A stretch of 64,000 nucleotides of DNA from JACMLX01 sp031374935. Its GTDB lineage: Bacteria > Gemmatimonadota > Gemmatimonadetes > Gemmatimonadales > Gemmatimonadaceae. A program made the translations under genes and the position numbers. A model generated the notes under the pieces. That model did not search any database. It saw only the letters and a list, made by a program, of their open reading frames with translations, and had not been told where the DNA came from. The stretch lies in NCBI GenBank assembly GCA_031374935.1, contig JANMHB010000184.1:1-64000 (forward strand), given 5' to 3'. Shown in pieces: positions 34,420 to 43,100 of the stretch (position 1 is its first letter; each line of letters opens with the position of its first letter).

Positions 34420-35688
34420 ATGTCATCCACTCTTCCTCCGCTCCCTCCGCGTCGGCTCACGCCGTCGCTTGCGATGAGCGGCATCGCCGCGACACCGGGC
34501 GCTACACCGGCGGCGTCACCCGGGGTTGCCCCGGTGGCGTATCCGCGTCCCGCCGCCCCCGCACCGGGTGCCGGGCCTGGCGGGTCGCCGGCACAGGCGC
34601 CGCTCAACCTGCGCGCCTTGCTCGAGGAAGTGATCGAGCGCGATGCGTCGGACCTGCACGCGACCGTGGGTGAGCGCCCGATGCTGCGCATCGACGGCCA
34701 CATCATTCCGGCCCGCACCCCGCATGTGCTGAGCGGCAAGGACACGCTGCAGCTGGCCTACAGCGTGTTGACGGAAAGCCAGAAGAAGCGGTTCGAGCTG
34801 GATGATGAGCTCGACTTTTCGTTCGGTATTGCGTCGCTGGCGCGTTTCCGTGGCAACCTGTTCAAGCAGCGGGGCCAGGTCGCGATGGTCGTTCGTCGTA
34901 TTCCGATGACCATTCCAACGTGCGACGATCTCAGGCTGCCGCCGGCCATCGTGAAGTTTGCCGAGAAGCCGCGCGGGCTGGTGCTGGTGACCGGGCCGAC
35001 CGGGTCGGGCAAGAGCACCACGCTGGCGTCGCTGATCGACAAGATCAACAAGGAACGGCAGGCGCACATTCTGACGGTGGAAGATCCGATCGAGTTCGTG
35101 CACAAGCATCAGCAGTCGATCGTGAACCAGCGCGAGGTGGGCACCGACACGCGGAGCTTCGCGGCCGCGTTGAAGTCAGCGCTGCGTGAAGATCCGGACG
35201 TGATTCTGGTGGGCGAAATGCGCGATCTGGAAACGATCAGCGCGGCGATCACGATCGCGGAAACCGGTCACCTTGCCTTTGCCACGCTGCACACGAACAG
35301 TGCGGCGGAGGCGGTGAACCGTATCATCGACGTGTTCCCGAGCCACCAGCAATCCCAAGTGCGTGCGCAGCTGGCGTTCTCGCTGGAAGGGATCGTGACG
35401 CAGGTGCTGCTGCCGCGCCTGAGCGGCAAGGGCCGCGTGATGGCGAGCGAAGTGCTGGTGGTGACGCCGGCTATTCGTGCGCTGATCCGTGATGACAAGA
35501 TCCACCAGGTGTACAGCATGATGCAGGCCGGCAAGAAGTACGGCATGCAGACGCTGAACGACTCGCTGTATCAGCTGTATGTGTCGCGCGAGGTCTCGGA
35601 AGAGGAGTGCATGCGCGTGACGGGTGATGCGGTGGAGTTCCTTCGCATGATCGGCAAGCCGATTCCCGCTGGCATGGCGGCCACGTGA
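34420..35688 (+). CDS. pilT: Type IV pilus retraction ATPase PilT
   Basis: This 422-aa motor depolymerises pili and powers twitching and DNA uptake. A Pro/Ala-rich N-terminal extension of about 65 residues precedes the normal start LRALLEEVIERDASDLHATV. Walker A is GPTGSGKSTTLASLI (about residue 193), with ILTVEDPIEFVHKHQQS, Walker B VILVGEMRDLETI, and the PilT-specific AIRALIRDDKIHQVYSMMQ near the C-terminus. The extension is unusual for PilT and looks disordered. It lies between pilB and pilC on the same strand. Confidence 0.96.
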   Translation: MSSTLPPLPPRRLTPSLAMSGIAATPGATPAASPGVAPVAYPRPAAPAPGAGPGGSPAQAPLNLRALLEEVIERDASDLHATVGERPMLRIDGHIIPARTPHVLSGKDTLQLAYSVLTESQKKRFELDDELDFSFGIASLARFRGNLFKQRGQVAMVVRRIPMTIPTCDDLRLPPAIVKFAEKPRGLVLVTGPTGSGKSTTLASLIDKINKERQAHILTVEDPIEFVHKHQQSIVNQREVGTDTRSFAAALKSALREDPDVILVGEMRDLETISAAITIAETGHLAFATLHTNSAAEAVNRIIDVFPSHQQSQVRAQLAFSLEGIVTQVLLPRLSGKGRVMASEVLVVTPAIRALIRDDKIHQVYSMMQAGKKYGMQTLNDSLYQLYVSREVSEEECMRVTGDAVEFLRMIGKPIPAGMAAT

Positions 35689-35720
35689 GCATGATGGACA
35701 GCTTGATGGAGATCCGATAG

Positions 35721-36911
35721 ATGGCAGTCTTCACCTATACCGCCCGCACCGTCGGCGGCGAGCTCAAGTCCGCGTCGGTCGAGGCGAACAGTCGCGACGA
35801 AGTGATCACGATGCTGCGCAAGCAGCGCCTGAGCGTGGTCAAGGTCGACACCGAGAAGCCGCCGAAGAGCCTCGGCGGCATCGGCATGCGCGACATCGTC
35901 GTGTTCACGCGGCAGTTCTCGACCATGATCAACGCCGGCCTGCCGCTGGTGCAGGCACTGGACATTCTCTCGAAGCAGAGCGAGAACAAGGCGCTGCAGG
36001 CCGCGACCAAGCAGGTCGTGTTCGACGTCGAGAGTGGTCAGACGGTGGCCGACGCGCTGAAGAAGCAGCCGAAGGCGTTCAATGAGCTCTATGTGAACAT
36101 GGTGGCCGCCGGTGAGGCCGGCGGTATCCTGGACACGATCCTGATGCGTCTTGCCACGTTCATCGAAAAGACCGATGCACTGGTGCGCAAGGTGAAGAGC
36201 GCGATGATCTACCCGGTCACCATCATGACGGTGGCCGCGGCCGCGATCGCGATCCTGCTGATCTTCGTGATTCCGACGTTCGAGAAGATGTTCGCCGGCG
36301 TGGGCCTGGCGCTGCCGCTGCCGACGCGCATCGTGATCGGCTGCTCGAAGTTCCTGCAGGGCTACTGGTGGGCGCTGATCGGCGGTGGATTCGGCGCGTT
36401 CGTGCTGATCAACCGCTACTACGCCACCGATGATGGCCGGCTGCGGATCGACGGGTTTTTGCTGAAGGTGCCGGTGCTCGGCGACGTGTTGCGCAAGTCG
36501 GCGGTGAGCCGGTTCACGCGCACGCTGGGCACGCTGATCAGCTCAGGCGTGAGCATTCTCGACGGGTTGGAGATCACGGCGCGCACGTCGGGCAACCGGG
36601 TGATCCAGAACGCGATCATGGCGAGCCGGGCATCGATTGCCGGCGGTGAGACCATTGCTGGCCCGCTGCAGAAATCGGGAGTGTTCCCGCCGATGGTGAT
36701 TTCGATGATCAGCGTCGGTGAGCAGACGGGTGGACTCGACGAAATGTTGTCGAAGATCGCGGACTTCTACGACGAGGAAGTGGATACGGCCGTTGGTGGC
36801 CTGCTTTCACTCCTGGAACCGTTGATGATCGTGTTCCTTGGTGTGGTGGTCGGTGGCATGGTGGTGGCGATGTATCTGCCGATCTTCGATATGATGAACA
36901 CGGTGCAGTAG
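35721..36911 (+). CDS. pilC: Type IV pilus inner-membrane platform protein PilC
   Basis: This 396-aa protein has two T2SSF domains. The first begins FTRQFSTMINAGLPLVQALDIL; the second, SRFTRTLGTLISSGVSILDGL, repeats the same pattern. Three membrane helices are seen (near residues 165-190, 215-235 and 370-390), and SVGEQTGGLDEMLSKIADFYDEE is the conserved C-terminal signature (quoted in part). It forms the platform that PilB and PilT turn. No pilin or other pil gene follows; a terminator lies about 100 bp downstream. Confidence 0.96.
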   Translation: MAVFTYTARTVGGELKSASVEANSRDEVITMLRKQRLSVVKVDTEKPPKSLGGIGMRDIVVFTRQFSTMINAGLPLVQALDILSKQSENKALQAATKQVVFDVESGQTVADALKKQPKAFNELYVNMVAAGEAGGILDTILMRLATFIEKTDALVRKVKSAMIYPVTIMTVAAAAIAILLIFVIPTFEKMFAGVGLALPLPTRIVIGCSKFLQGYWWALIGGGFGAFVLINRYYATDDGRLRIDGFLLKVPVLGDVLRKSAVSRFTRTLGTLISSGVSILDGLEITARTSGNRVIQNAIMASRASIAGGETIAGPLQKSGVFPPMVISMISVGEQTGGLDEMLSKIADFYDEEVDTAVGGLLSLLEPLMIVFLGVVVGGMVVAMYLPIFDMMNTVQ

Positions 36912-37009
36912 GGGGGAGGCTGTGGGTTCTTGTCGGCGTGCGGGCTGTTTCGTCAGAGTTTCGCACGCTGCATCGTCAATCAGTTGCACGCTCTATCGGT
37001 AATCACGAA

Positions 37010-37033
37010 AAGCCCCGCAGCAGTGCGGGGCTT
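37010..37033. terminator. Bidirectional terminator between pilC and the convergent lipoprotein gene
   Basis: A perfect 10-bp stem (AAGCCCCGCA and TGCGGGGCTT) with a 4-nt loop is flanked by A-rich sequence on the left and T-rich sequence on the right, so it can act in both directions. Confidence 0.85.
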
Positions 37034-37089
37034 ATTCGTTACTGACCGTTTGCGACGCGTGCGGGCACGCGACATCGGCCGAGTGCTGC

Positions 37090-37132
37090 GGGCTCTCACG
37101 CGAGATCGCCAAACTCTCACGTGCATTCGCAA
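37090..37132 (+). repeat. CTCACGTG-type terminal repeat, copy A
   Basis: Two tandem units read GGGCTCTCACGCGAGATCGCC and ACTCTCACGTGCATTCGC. They match copies B (37997-38063, same orientation) and C (38373-38416, inverted). All three begin with GGGCTCTCAC. See the finding on the repeat family. Confidence 0.7.
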
Positions 37133-37236
37133 GATACACGACTCCGTCGCACAGTCGGCGGATTGCGCTCTGGCTGTGATGTGTGAAGCAATGAAACGGT
37201 GCGACGTCGGCGACTGGCCGCCGACGTCGCACTGAC

Positions 37237-37869
37237 TCACTGCTTTGGCGTCAGGAGGATGTTGTTGCGGAAGCCTTTGTCCGTGCCGCCGCCCGTCACG
37301 AGGCTCCCTGCCCGTACGACGTAATGGAGCAGGCCGCCCGTCTGCACATTGGTCACCGTACCTTGCGCGCGCAGGTTGTCTTCGCGCGCGCCGGGAGCGC
37401 CGGGCGGTGCGAAGTAATTGTTGCTGGTGAGCACATAGTCGGCGGTCCCCGCCGCCAGCAGCGGCGTGCGCGCAATGAACGCGCAGAGTTCGGTGCCGAA
37501 CTCGTAATAGCCAGCGAACACGAGGACGTTGATGTCCTCCGCCTGCGCGTGCTCGAGCACCTTGCCTGAGGGCGTCGTCAAGGTTCGATAGGTGAACGGG
37601 TCGCCCACGAGCGTTGCGCCGCCGCATTCCGCCACGACCTCTGCATAGGTCGCCCCAAGCGTCGAGGTGAGCTGCCGCTGCGGATCGCTGGTGATGATGG
37701 TGAAGGGACTGCCGTACTCGGTGACGAGCACGGCGCCGCCGCCCGAGGCACCGCCACGGGCAACCTGTGCGGTCATGGCATCGGGCGCAGTTGCCACGTC
37801 TGGGGCACAGGCGGCGCAGATCAGGAGAATCGCGGCGAGCGGAACCACATTGAGGCGCCTGCGGGGCAT
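37237..37869 (-). CDS. Hypothetical lipoprotein
   Basis: This 210-aa protein has signal MPRRRLNVVPLAAILLICAA with a lipobox ending in Cys (ICAAC). The mature part has short beta-like stretches (LLHYVVRAGSLVTGGG and VLVFAGYYEFGTELCAF) and a Cys pair. No family was recognised. The frame extends to 38013, but ATG 37869 gives the signal peptide. It lies between repeat copies A and B, which have the same orientation, so it could be cargo of a mobile element. It converges on pilC across a shared terminator. Confidence 0.72.
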   Translation of the reverse strand: MPRRRLNVVPLAAILLICAACAPDVATAPDAMTAQVARGGASGGGAVLVTEYGSPFTIITSDPQRQLTSTLGATYAEVVAECGGATLVGDPFTYRTLTTPSGKVLEHAQAEDINVLVFAGYYEFGTELCAFIARTPLLAAGTADYVLTSNNYFAPPGAPGAREDNLRAQGTVTNVQTGGLLHYVVRAGSLVTGGGTDKGFRNNILLTPKQ

Positions 37870-37996
37870 GAGTATCTCCACTGTTGACGGCGGCCAGGCC
37901 GGCGCTGCGCACTTCGCTCGCCAATCGAGTTGTCGATGGGGGCGAGGAGCGATGGGCAATGTGTGCTTCGAGACTCCGACGCGCCAGCGCTCTGGT

Positions 37997-38063
37997 GGGC
38001 TCTCACGTGACATCGCCAGCGATTCTCACGTGTAATCGCCAACGTCTCAAGTGCGTCGCCAAA
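37997..38063 (+). repeat. CTCACGTG-type terminal repeat, copy B
   Basis: Three tandem units of about 22 bp: GGGCTCTCACGTGACATCGCC, GATTCTCACGTGTAATCGCC and GTCTCAAGTGCGTCGCC. The first unit matches the inverted copy C in 19 of its first 22 bases by eye. Confidence 0.75.
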
Positions 38064-38073
38064 ACAACGAAAA

Positions 38074-38089
38074 CCCCGTAGAAACGGGG
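38074..38089 (-). terminator. Terminator-like hairpin inside the repeat element
   Basis: Six-bp arms CCCCGT and ACGGGG enclose a 4-nt loop. Read on the minus strand it is followed by TTTTCGTTGTTTT, as expected of an intrinsic terminator, but no minus-strand gene lies upstream of it. It may belong to the repeat element. Confidence 0.55.
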
Positions 38090-38372
38090 GGCGCATTCGA
38101 GGCTCGGACGCGAGTGTCGCTCCCTCTGACTGGTCGGTGTGAGGCAATCTTCAGAGTTGGCACCCAATGCCGAGCTCGGGGTGTCTCCCCACCGTAACAC
38201 CTGCGCTCTGCGACCCCTCCCTGTGACCTGAGCCCGGGTCACGGGTGCGCGAACTCTGGAAACGCCTCAAGTTCGACCGTGGGACGCGCCAAACACAGAA
38301 TTCGCGGTGATCCGGCTCAGATTGCGGTACGCACGGGGACGAAACGCTTTGCGCCATATGCAAAAATTCCGA

Positions 38373-38416
38373 TTGGCGAGAGCACGTGAGAGTTTGGCGA
38401 TAGCACGTGAGAGCCC
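38373..38416 (-). repeat. CTCACGTG-type terminal repeat, copy C (inverted)
   Basis: On the plus strand two units read TTGGCGAGAGCACGTGAGAG and TTGGCGATAGCACGTGAGAG, ending in CCCA. This is the inverse of copy B. Copies B and C bound a 421-bp segment (37996-38416) with inverted ends beginning TGGGCTCTCACGTG. Confidence 0.75.
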
Positions 38417-38453
38417 ACAGCGAGGTCTGAGCGGGCGACGATGCTCTCGTCAA

Positions 38454-38486
38454 ATACTATGACTACATAGTATTGTAGTGTACAAT
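38454..38486 (+). promoter_or_regulatory. Palindromic operator and promoter of the padR operon
   Basis: A perfect palindrome ATACTATG-ACTA-CATAGTAT spans 38454-38473, just upstream of padR. A candidate -10 box TACAAT sits at 38481-38486, with a poor -35 (TATGAC at 38458-38463) 17 bp upstream that lies inside the palindrome. Binding of PadR here would block RNA polymerase. This fits the autoregulation known for PadR proteins. Confidence 0.65.
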
Positions 38487-38504
38487 GACTATCCGAGCCA
38501 CCGA

Positions 38505-38831
38505 ATGAAGCCCAACTGGTTCTACATCCTGCTCACGCTCGCGCCCGGCCCCCGATACGGCACCGCGATTCAGGACGACGCGCGCAGGCTGAGTGACGGA
38601 GCCGTACGCCTCTGGCCCGCCACGCTGTACGGATCACTCGAGGAGCTGGTCCGGCTCGCGTGGATCGAGGAACTCGCCGAGTCGGAACGGCCCGACGGCG
38701 GATCGGGTCGGGAGCGCTTTTATCGGATCACCACGGCGGGACGTGCGTCGCTGGAGACGGAATGCGGCCGGCTGGAGTCGATGGCACGAACGGCACGCGC
38801 CAGGCTGTCGGCGCAGGTGGCCGGCGCATGA
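38505..38831 (+). CDS. PadR family transcriptional regulator
   Basis: This 108-aa winged-helix regulator begins MKPNWFYILLTLAPGPRYGTAIQDDA and has LWPATLYGSLEELVRLAWIEEL, the PadR recognition helix and wing, followed by FYRITTAGRASLETECGRL. The GTG at 38478 would precede the predicted transcription start, so ATG 38505 is preferred. The C-terminal dimerisation helix is short (PadR-s2 type). The stop overlaps the start of the LptF/G-like gene, so the two form a self-regulated operon. The usual partner of such PadR proteins is a membrane transporter that they repress until a ligand appears. Confidence 0.88.
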   Translation: MKPNWFYILLTLAPGPRYGTAIQDDARRLSDGAVRLWPATLYGSLEELVRLAWIEELAESERPDGGSGRERFYRITTAGRASLETECGRLESMARTARARLSAQVAGA

Positions 38832-39655
38832 CGCGCCCGGAGGAGGGGAACGGCGTCCCTCGGTTCTGGCGCCGCGCGTACCGTGCGCTGTTGCCGCTGC
38901 TGCCACACGGGCTTCGGGCTCGGCAGGGTGACGTGACGCGCGCGGCCGTCCCCTCTGGCACCGTGTTCGACGCCATGCTGTTCTCGATCCCGTACACGGC
39001 CGCCTTCACGATCCCGATGTCGGTGTTCATTGCGGTGCTCTGGGCAGCCTCACGCAGGCCAACCTGGGCGCGCAGCGACGATCCGTTCGTCTCCGTTGGT
39101 GCGCTCCGACTCGCACCGATCATCGGCATGGCATCCGTCGTTGCGCTCTGCTGCCTCGCATTGAATGCCGAGCTGGTCCCGCGCGCGAACCTGCGGTTGC
39201 AGGCCATGTATGCAGGCCGGGCTTCCGTCGCCCCGAGCGACCGCAGCATGACCCTGCACGAATTGCGTGAGGCGGAGGCGAGGCTGGCCAGAGCACCGGG
39301 TGCCGCGCCGGCAGTGGATTCCGACGGCGCATCGGTCGCGAGCTATGCAGTCGAGATCCAGAAGAAGTTCGCCCTGGCCGCCTCTTGCGTGCTGCTCGCG
39401 ATGCTCGCCGGTGGCATCGCGAGTCGTACGTCACGCATCAGTCTCTGGGCGCAGGCCGGGATCAGCCTCGTTGTCTTCGGCGGCTACTACGTGTGCATCA
39501 TCACGGGCGAACACCTCGCTGATCGTTCGGCGATCCCGCCAGCGGTGGCCATGTGGAGCGCGAACATCATCGTGCTGTTGCTCGCCATGCTCACGTTGCG
39601 TGTCGCGCGAGGGCGGCGCGGCTCGCCAGTGAGACCGCCATCGCCGACCGTCTGA
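38828..39655 (+). CDS. Minimal LptF/LptG-like membrane protein under PadR control
   Basis: This 275-aa protein is homologous to LptF at 28681 in its helices but lacks most of the periplasmic jellyroll. Matching pieces are VEIQKKFALAASC (LptF: VEIHKKFALAVAC), GGYYVCIITGEHLAD (LptF: LYYVCLIAGESMAD) and PPAVAMWSANII (LptF: PPWVAMWGANLV). In the N-terminal half, IPYTAAFTIPMSVFIAVLWAASR parallels IPFTVAMTLPMACLVAVLYAFSR. The EITAIKASG coupling helix and TM1 are missing or replaced. It overlaps padR by four bases. It may be an inactive LptF/G mimic, a modulator of the LPS exporter, or a different small permease. Confidence 0.75.
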   Translation: MTRPEEGNGVPRFWRRAYRALLPLLPHGLRARQGDVTRAAVPSGTVFDAMLFSIPYTAAFTIPMSVFIAVLWAASRRPTWARSDDPFVSVGALRLAPIIGMASVVALCCLALNAELVPRANLRLQAMYAGRASVAPSDRSMTLHELREAEARLARAPGAAPAVDSDGASVASYAVEIQKKFALAASCVLLAMLAGGIASRTSRISLWAQAGISLVVFGGYYVCIITGEHLADRSAIPPAVAMWSANIIVLLLAMLTLRVARGRRGSPVRPPSPTV

Positions 39656-39689
39656 ATCGTCCAACTCAACCGTCCTGTTCCGCAGGCAA

Positions 39690-39795
39690 CGAGCGAGTGA
39701 CCGACGCCGGCTTTCGTGGCCAACCCTGTCAGGCGGTCCTCGCCGGCGAGATAGGCCTCGACCACGCCACGCTTGAACTCGGTACGACACCGTCG
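39690..39795 (-). pseudogene. Transposase OrfA remnant (IS3-type helix-turn-helix)
   Basis: Read on the minus strand from 39795, the frame gives TEFKRGVVEAYLAGEDRLT and then GLATKAGVGHSLV, the start of IS3/IS911-type OrfA (compare the usual (Y/R)xxEFKxxxVxxYxxG and LAxxxGVSxSxLxxW patterns). About 35 residues remain; the rest of the transposase and both ends are gone. It marks a past insertion next to the giant-gene block. Confidence 0.6.
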
Positions 39796-40178
39796 GTACG
39801 GCGCGCCACGGATAGAACCTCCGAGAAACTGATTCGAAGGGAAAACCGACCCGCCTGCTGTCCAGTCGATGGGCGTCGCTACACGCCACCCGACCTGAAA
39901 AAGAAACCGCAGCGTTGTGCGATGCCCCCGTCAGGTGCAAGACTGCGCTGGAACACTCGACCGCCGGAACCAAAACGCGCGAGCAATCTCGATTGGCGTG
40001 AATGTGATCGCCGACAACCAAACTGAACTGCGACACGCGCACGCAGGCACGCTGCACTATTGCCGACCACGCCGATAGTCTGCATCATCTGCTGCTCGGC
40101 CAATGCTTGAAGCAGCCGGACAGTCGTGGGCCCCTCCCGGGCTCGGCTTTCGCATCCTGGAGTACGGGTGGGTGGAAA
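39796..40178. other. Intergenic region before the giant-gene block
   Basis: These 383 bp carry no recognisable gene, hairpin or promoter beyond a slightly lower GC content than the flanks. The first giant gene could start at TTG 40107 instead of ATG 40179. Confidence 0.55.
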
Positions 40179-43100
40179 ATGCTCAGGTTCCATGCAATTT
40201 CGCGGCGCGAAGGCGGAGATCATGACGGCGTTCACCTGCTCTGGTCACCGCCGTTTCCTGCGGGCCACTCGCTCGATGGATTCACGATCGTCCGCCGTGA
40301 ATCGCACGGTGAGCGCGAACAGACGTGCTTCTCGATTACCGCGGCGCTCCTCTCGACTGCGCGCAGCCTCGGTCACGTCACGATCCCCGAGGCGACGATC
40401 TGGAGCCGCTTCACGAGCGCGACCGGGCAACTCCCCGCGTACTGGACCTATCGCGTCACGCTGACGCGTCGCCACAGCATCGTCACCGTGACCGGCGGGC
40501 CGGTGATCGCCGTGTTCGCCGGCCTCGCGAACGGGACCGTCATCGCGGGCACCGATTACTCAGCAGGGTCCGCGAGACTGCACGGCACTGACATCGGCGT
40601 GCTGTGGCTCGTCACCGGCAGCATGAAATCCGAGTTCCGCATCTGCGGCAACGTCGTGAATGAGCGCCAGTGGCGCGACGCGCGCACGATCGTGAAGAGC
40701 TTGCAGGTGCCGTTCGCAGCTGCGAACACTGCGGTGAGCACGTTCGACGACGGGCGCGCACTCGCGAAGCATCGCGCTGGGCCCGACGGCCTCGATGGCG
40801 ACTTCGACGAAGTGTCGCGCTACGCGAACGCCGCACTCGCGCGTCCCGATGGAGTGCCCGCGTGGCGCGTGATCTCGGAACGCCCGGGCGACGACGACAA
40901 CGCGTGGGACGTGTCGCCATTCGGCCTCGCGATCGCGCCGACGATCCTGCCCGCCTGGCATCGTGGCCTGGGCTTCGCGCACCTGGACAACGATGCGCTC
41001 ACGCCGGGCGCACGATACGACTATCGCATCGTGGGAACGGTGCGCCGGCGCGATCGTGACGAGCAGCTCCACGACTTGCACACGGTCGCGCGCGGATACC
41101 GCCTGCCCCGCTGCTTCCGCTGGGGCTCGGCCACTGTCTGGACGGACCGCGCACCGCTGGTGCAGGCAATCTCCACCGTCGCGGGTCTGCCGGCGGCAAT
41201 ACGCAAAGGATTTCACGCTCGGCGACTCGTGGTCGTGCCGGATGCACCGACACCGCGCATCGCGCTCGAGCTGATGTCCGGTTCGGCGGTGCAGGCGAAG
41301 GGGTTTCGTCATGGTGCGGCGGTCAATGCCGTGTCCGTCGCATCGTCGCGCCGCACCATGCTGGATTTCGGCGCTGACGTGGATCGTATCGTGATCGACG
41401 GCGATCTCGTCGTCATGGGCCTGGTGCCGGCGCCGCTCGATCCGTCGCTCGGCTTGGACGACCCAGTCGAGATTTCGCAGACGATCTACGGCATCGAGTT
41501 CGTCGCGACGGCACCGCCGCCTGCGCCGAGTACCATCGCGGTCGTCAACCTGAGCGACCCGTCGCGCACGGCCGCGCGCGGTGTGATCGATGGTAACCGC
41601 GGCTTCGAGATCTCGTGGGACGCGCCCGACGTCATCGCCGCGAGTGCGCTGCCGTTCTTCCCGGTGGACGCGACGTCGGCGCGGCCGACGGAGATCGCGC
41701 GCTATCGCCTCGAACGTGCATGGGGTGGACAGCCGTTCGCTGCGAGCGACGACGACGGTACGCAGCTCTCCGGCCGTAACGCGCCCTCACCCACCGATTC
41801 GCCGGCGTGGGGTTTCGACCTGCTCGCGGCGTTTCCTCCGGCCGATGCCGCGCCCGGCTCGCACGCGGTGCTCGTGCGCGCGATCGAGACGTTCGAGGCG
41901 CCGGTCCTGCAGTACGGCGACGACATCACCTATCGCGTGTTCTCGGTGGATGCGACGGGCCGCGAGTCGCCGGCTCGCACGTCCGCACCGTCGCCGCTGC
42001 GCAAGTTCGTGCGGCCACCGGTCCCCGCGACACCGCCGGTGGTCGGGCCCGTCGATCCCACCGTGGTACCGCCGAGTGGCGTGCAGGTGCGACTATATCA
42101 GCACGGCGACCCGGAGCTCACGGCGGCGCAACGCGCGCGTACCGCCGGAGGTGACGTGGTGCACCTGCGCTGGGGCTGGGGGCCGACGCAACGCGATCTC
42201 GATCCGGACGTGACCGAGTTCCGTGTGTACGAGCACGACGGTGCGCTCACGGAGATCCGCGGTCGCACGACGTCGTTCGCGGCCACTGCCGCAACTGGTT
42301 GGTCGCTTCCGGTGCTGTTCGATGCCCCGGTCGCGGCGAACGAATTCGCCAGCGTGGTGCTGGTGCTCGGCGCAGCGTTCCGCATCCTGTCGCACCCCGC
42401 GGGCACGAACGTGACGCTCTCGCTCGCACCGAACGTCGTGAATGCGAGCGCTGCACCGGCGCAGGGCGAGTTCACTGTCGGTCGCACGACATCGGCGGAG
42501 TTCAACGCCGAGTATTGGCATCGGCGCGTCGCGATCGTGCCGCGCATTCCGGCGCCGGCCGGCTCCGATATGGTGGAGTCGTACGAGCTCACGCTGACGG
42601 CGACGTGGATTGCGGTCGATGCAGTGCGCACGCGACAAAGGCACACGGTCGGCGTCACTGCGGCAGACGCGGAAAGCTACGTCGCAGACCGTCGTGCAGC
42701 GCTGGAAGCCGTCCCGCGCGCCGGCAACGAGAGCACCGTGTCCGCCGTCGAAGTCACGGCGCGCAACTTCGGACGCCCGGGCCTTGCGATTGCCGACCTC
42801 ACCGACGTCGCAGCGATCACGCTGCCGCGTCAGTCGGGTGACGACGTGCACGGCACGCTGCGTCCCGCCGATGCATTTCCCCAGGGCTTCATGGCTGCGC
42901 CACGCATGCGGCTCGAACGTGTGCCCGCCGGGGCAGTGCTGCCGCGACTGCGCGTCACGCCGGCAAGCATCGCGCTCGTCTCCGCGAGCGGCGCCGCGAC
43001 GGAGTGGGCGCTTTCTGCGGCTGACCAGGCCGCACTGCGCGCCGAAGATGCCTCCCGCACGGTCAGCGACCGCTTCCTTGCGCACGCCGCCGCTCGGCTC

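Larger units (their letters stand above)
36912..37236. other. Intergenic region after pilC
   Basis: These 325 bp hold a bidirectional terminator (37010-37033) and the first copy of a CTCACGTG-type repeat element (37090-37132), both listed separately. No credible gene was found here. Confidence 0.7.
37870..38504. other. Intergenic region rich in repeats and hairpins
   Basis: These 635 bp contain repeat copies B and C, a hairpin at 38074-38089 and the padR operator/promoter, all listed separately. The 309 bp between copies B and C carry no convincing open frame. Confidence 0.65.

Noticed and set aside
32598..34745. A 715-codon minus-strand frame opposite pilB
   Set aside because: pilB on the plus strand has every motor motif; the opposite frame is low-complexity antisense.
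37090..38416. CTCACGTG repeats as a CRISPR array
   Set aside because: Units are only about 22 bp, occur in clusters of two or three in both orientations, and lack regular unique spacers.
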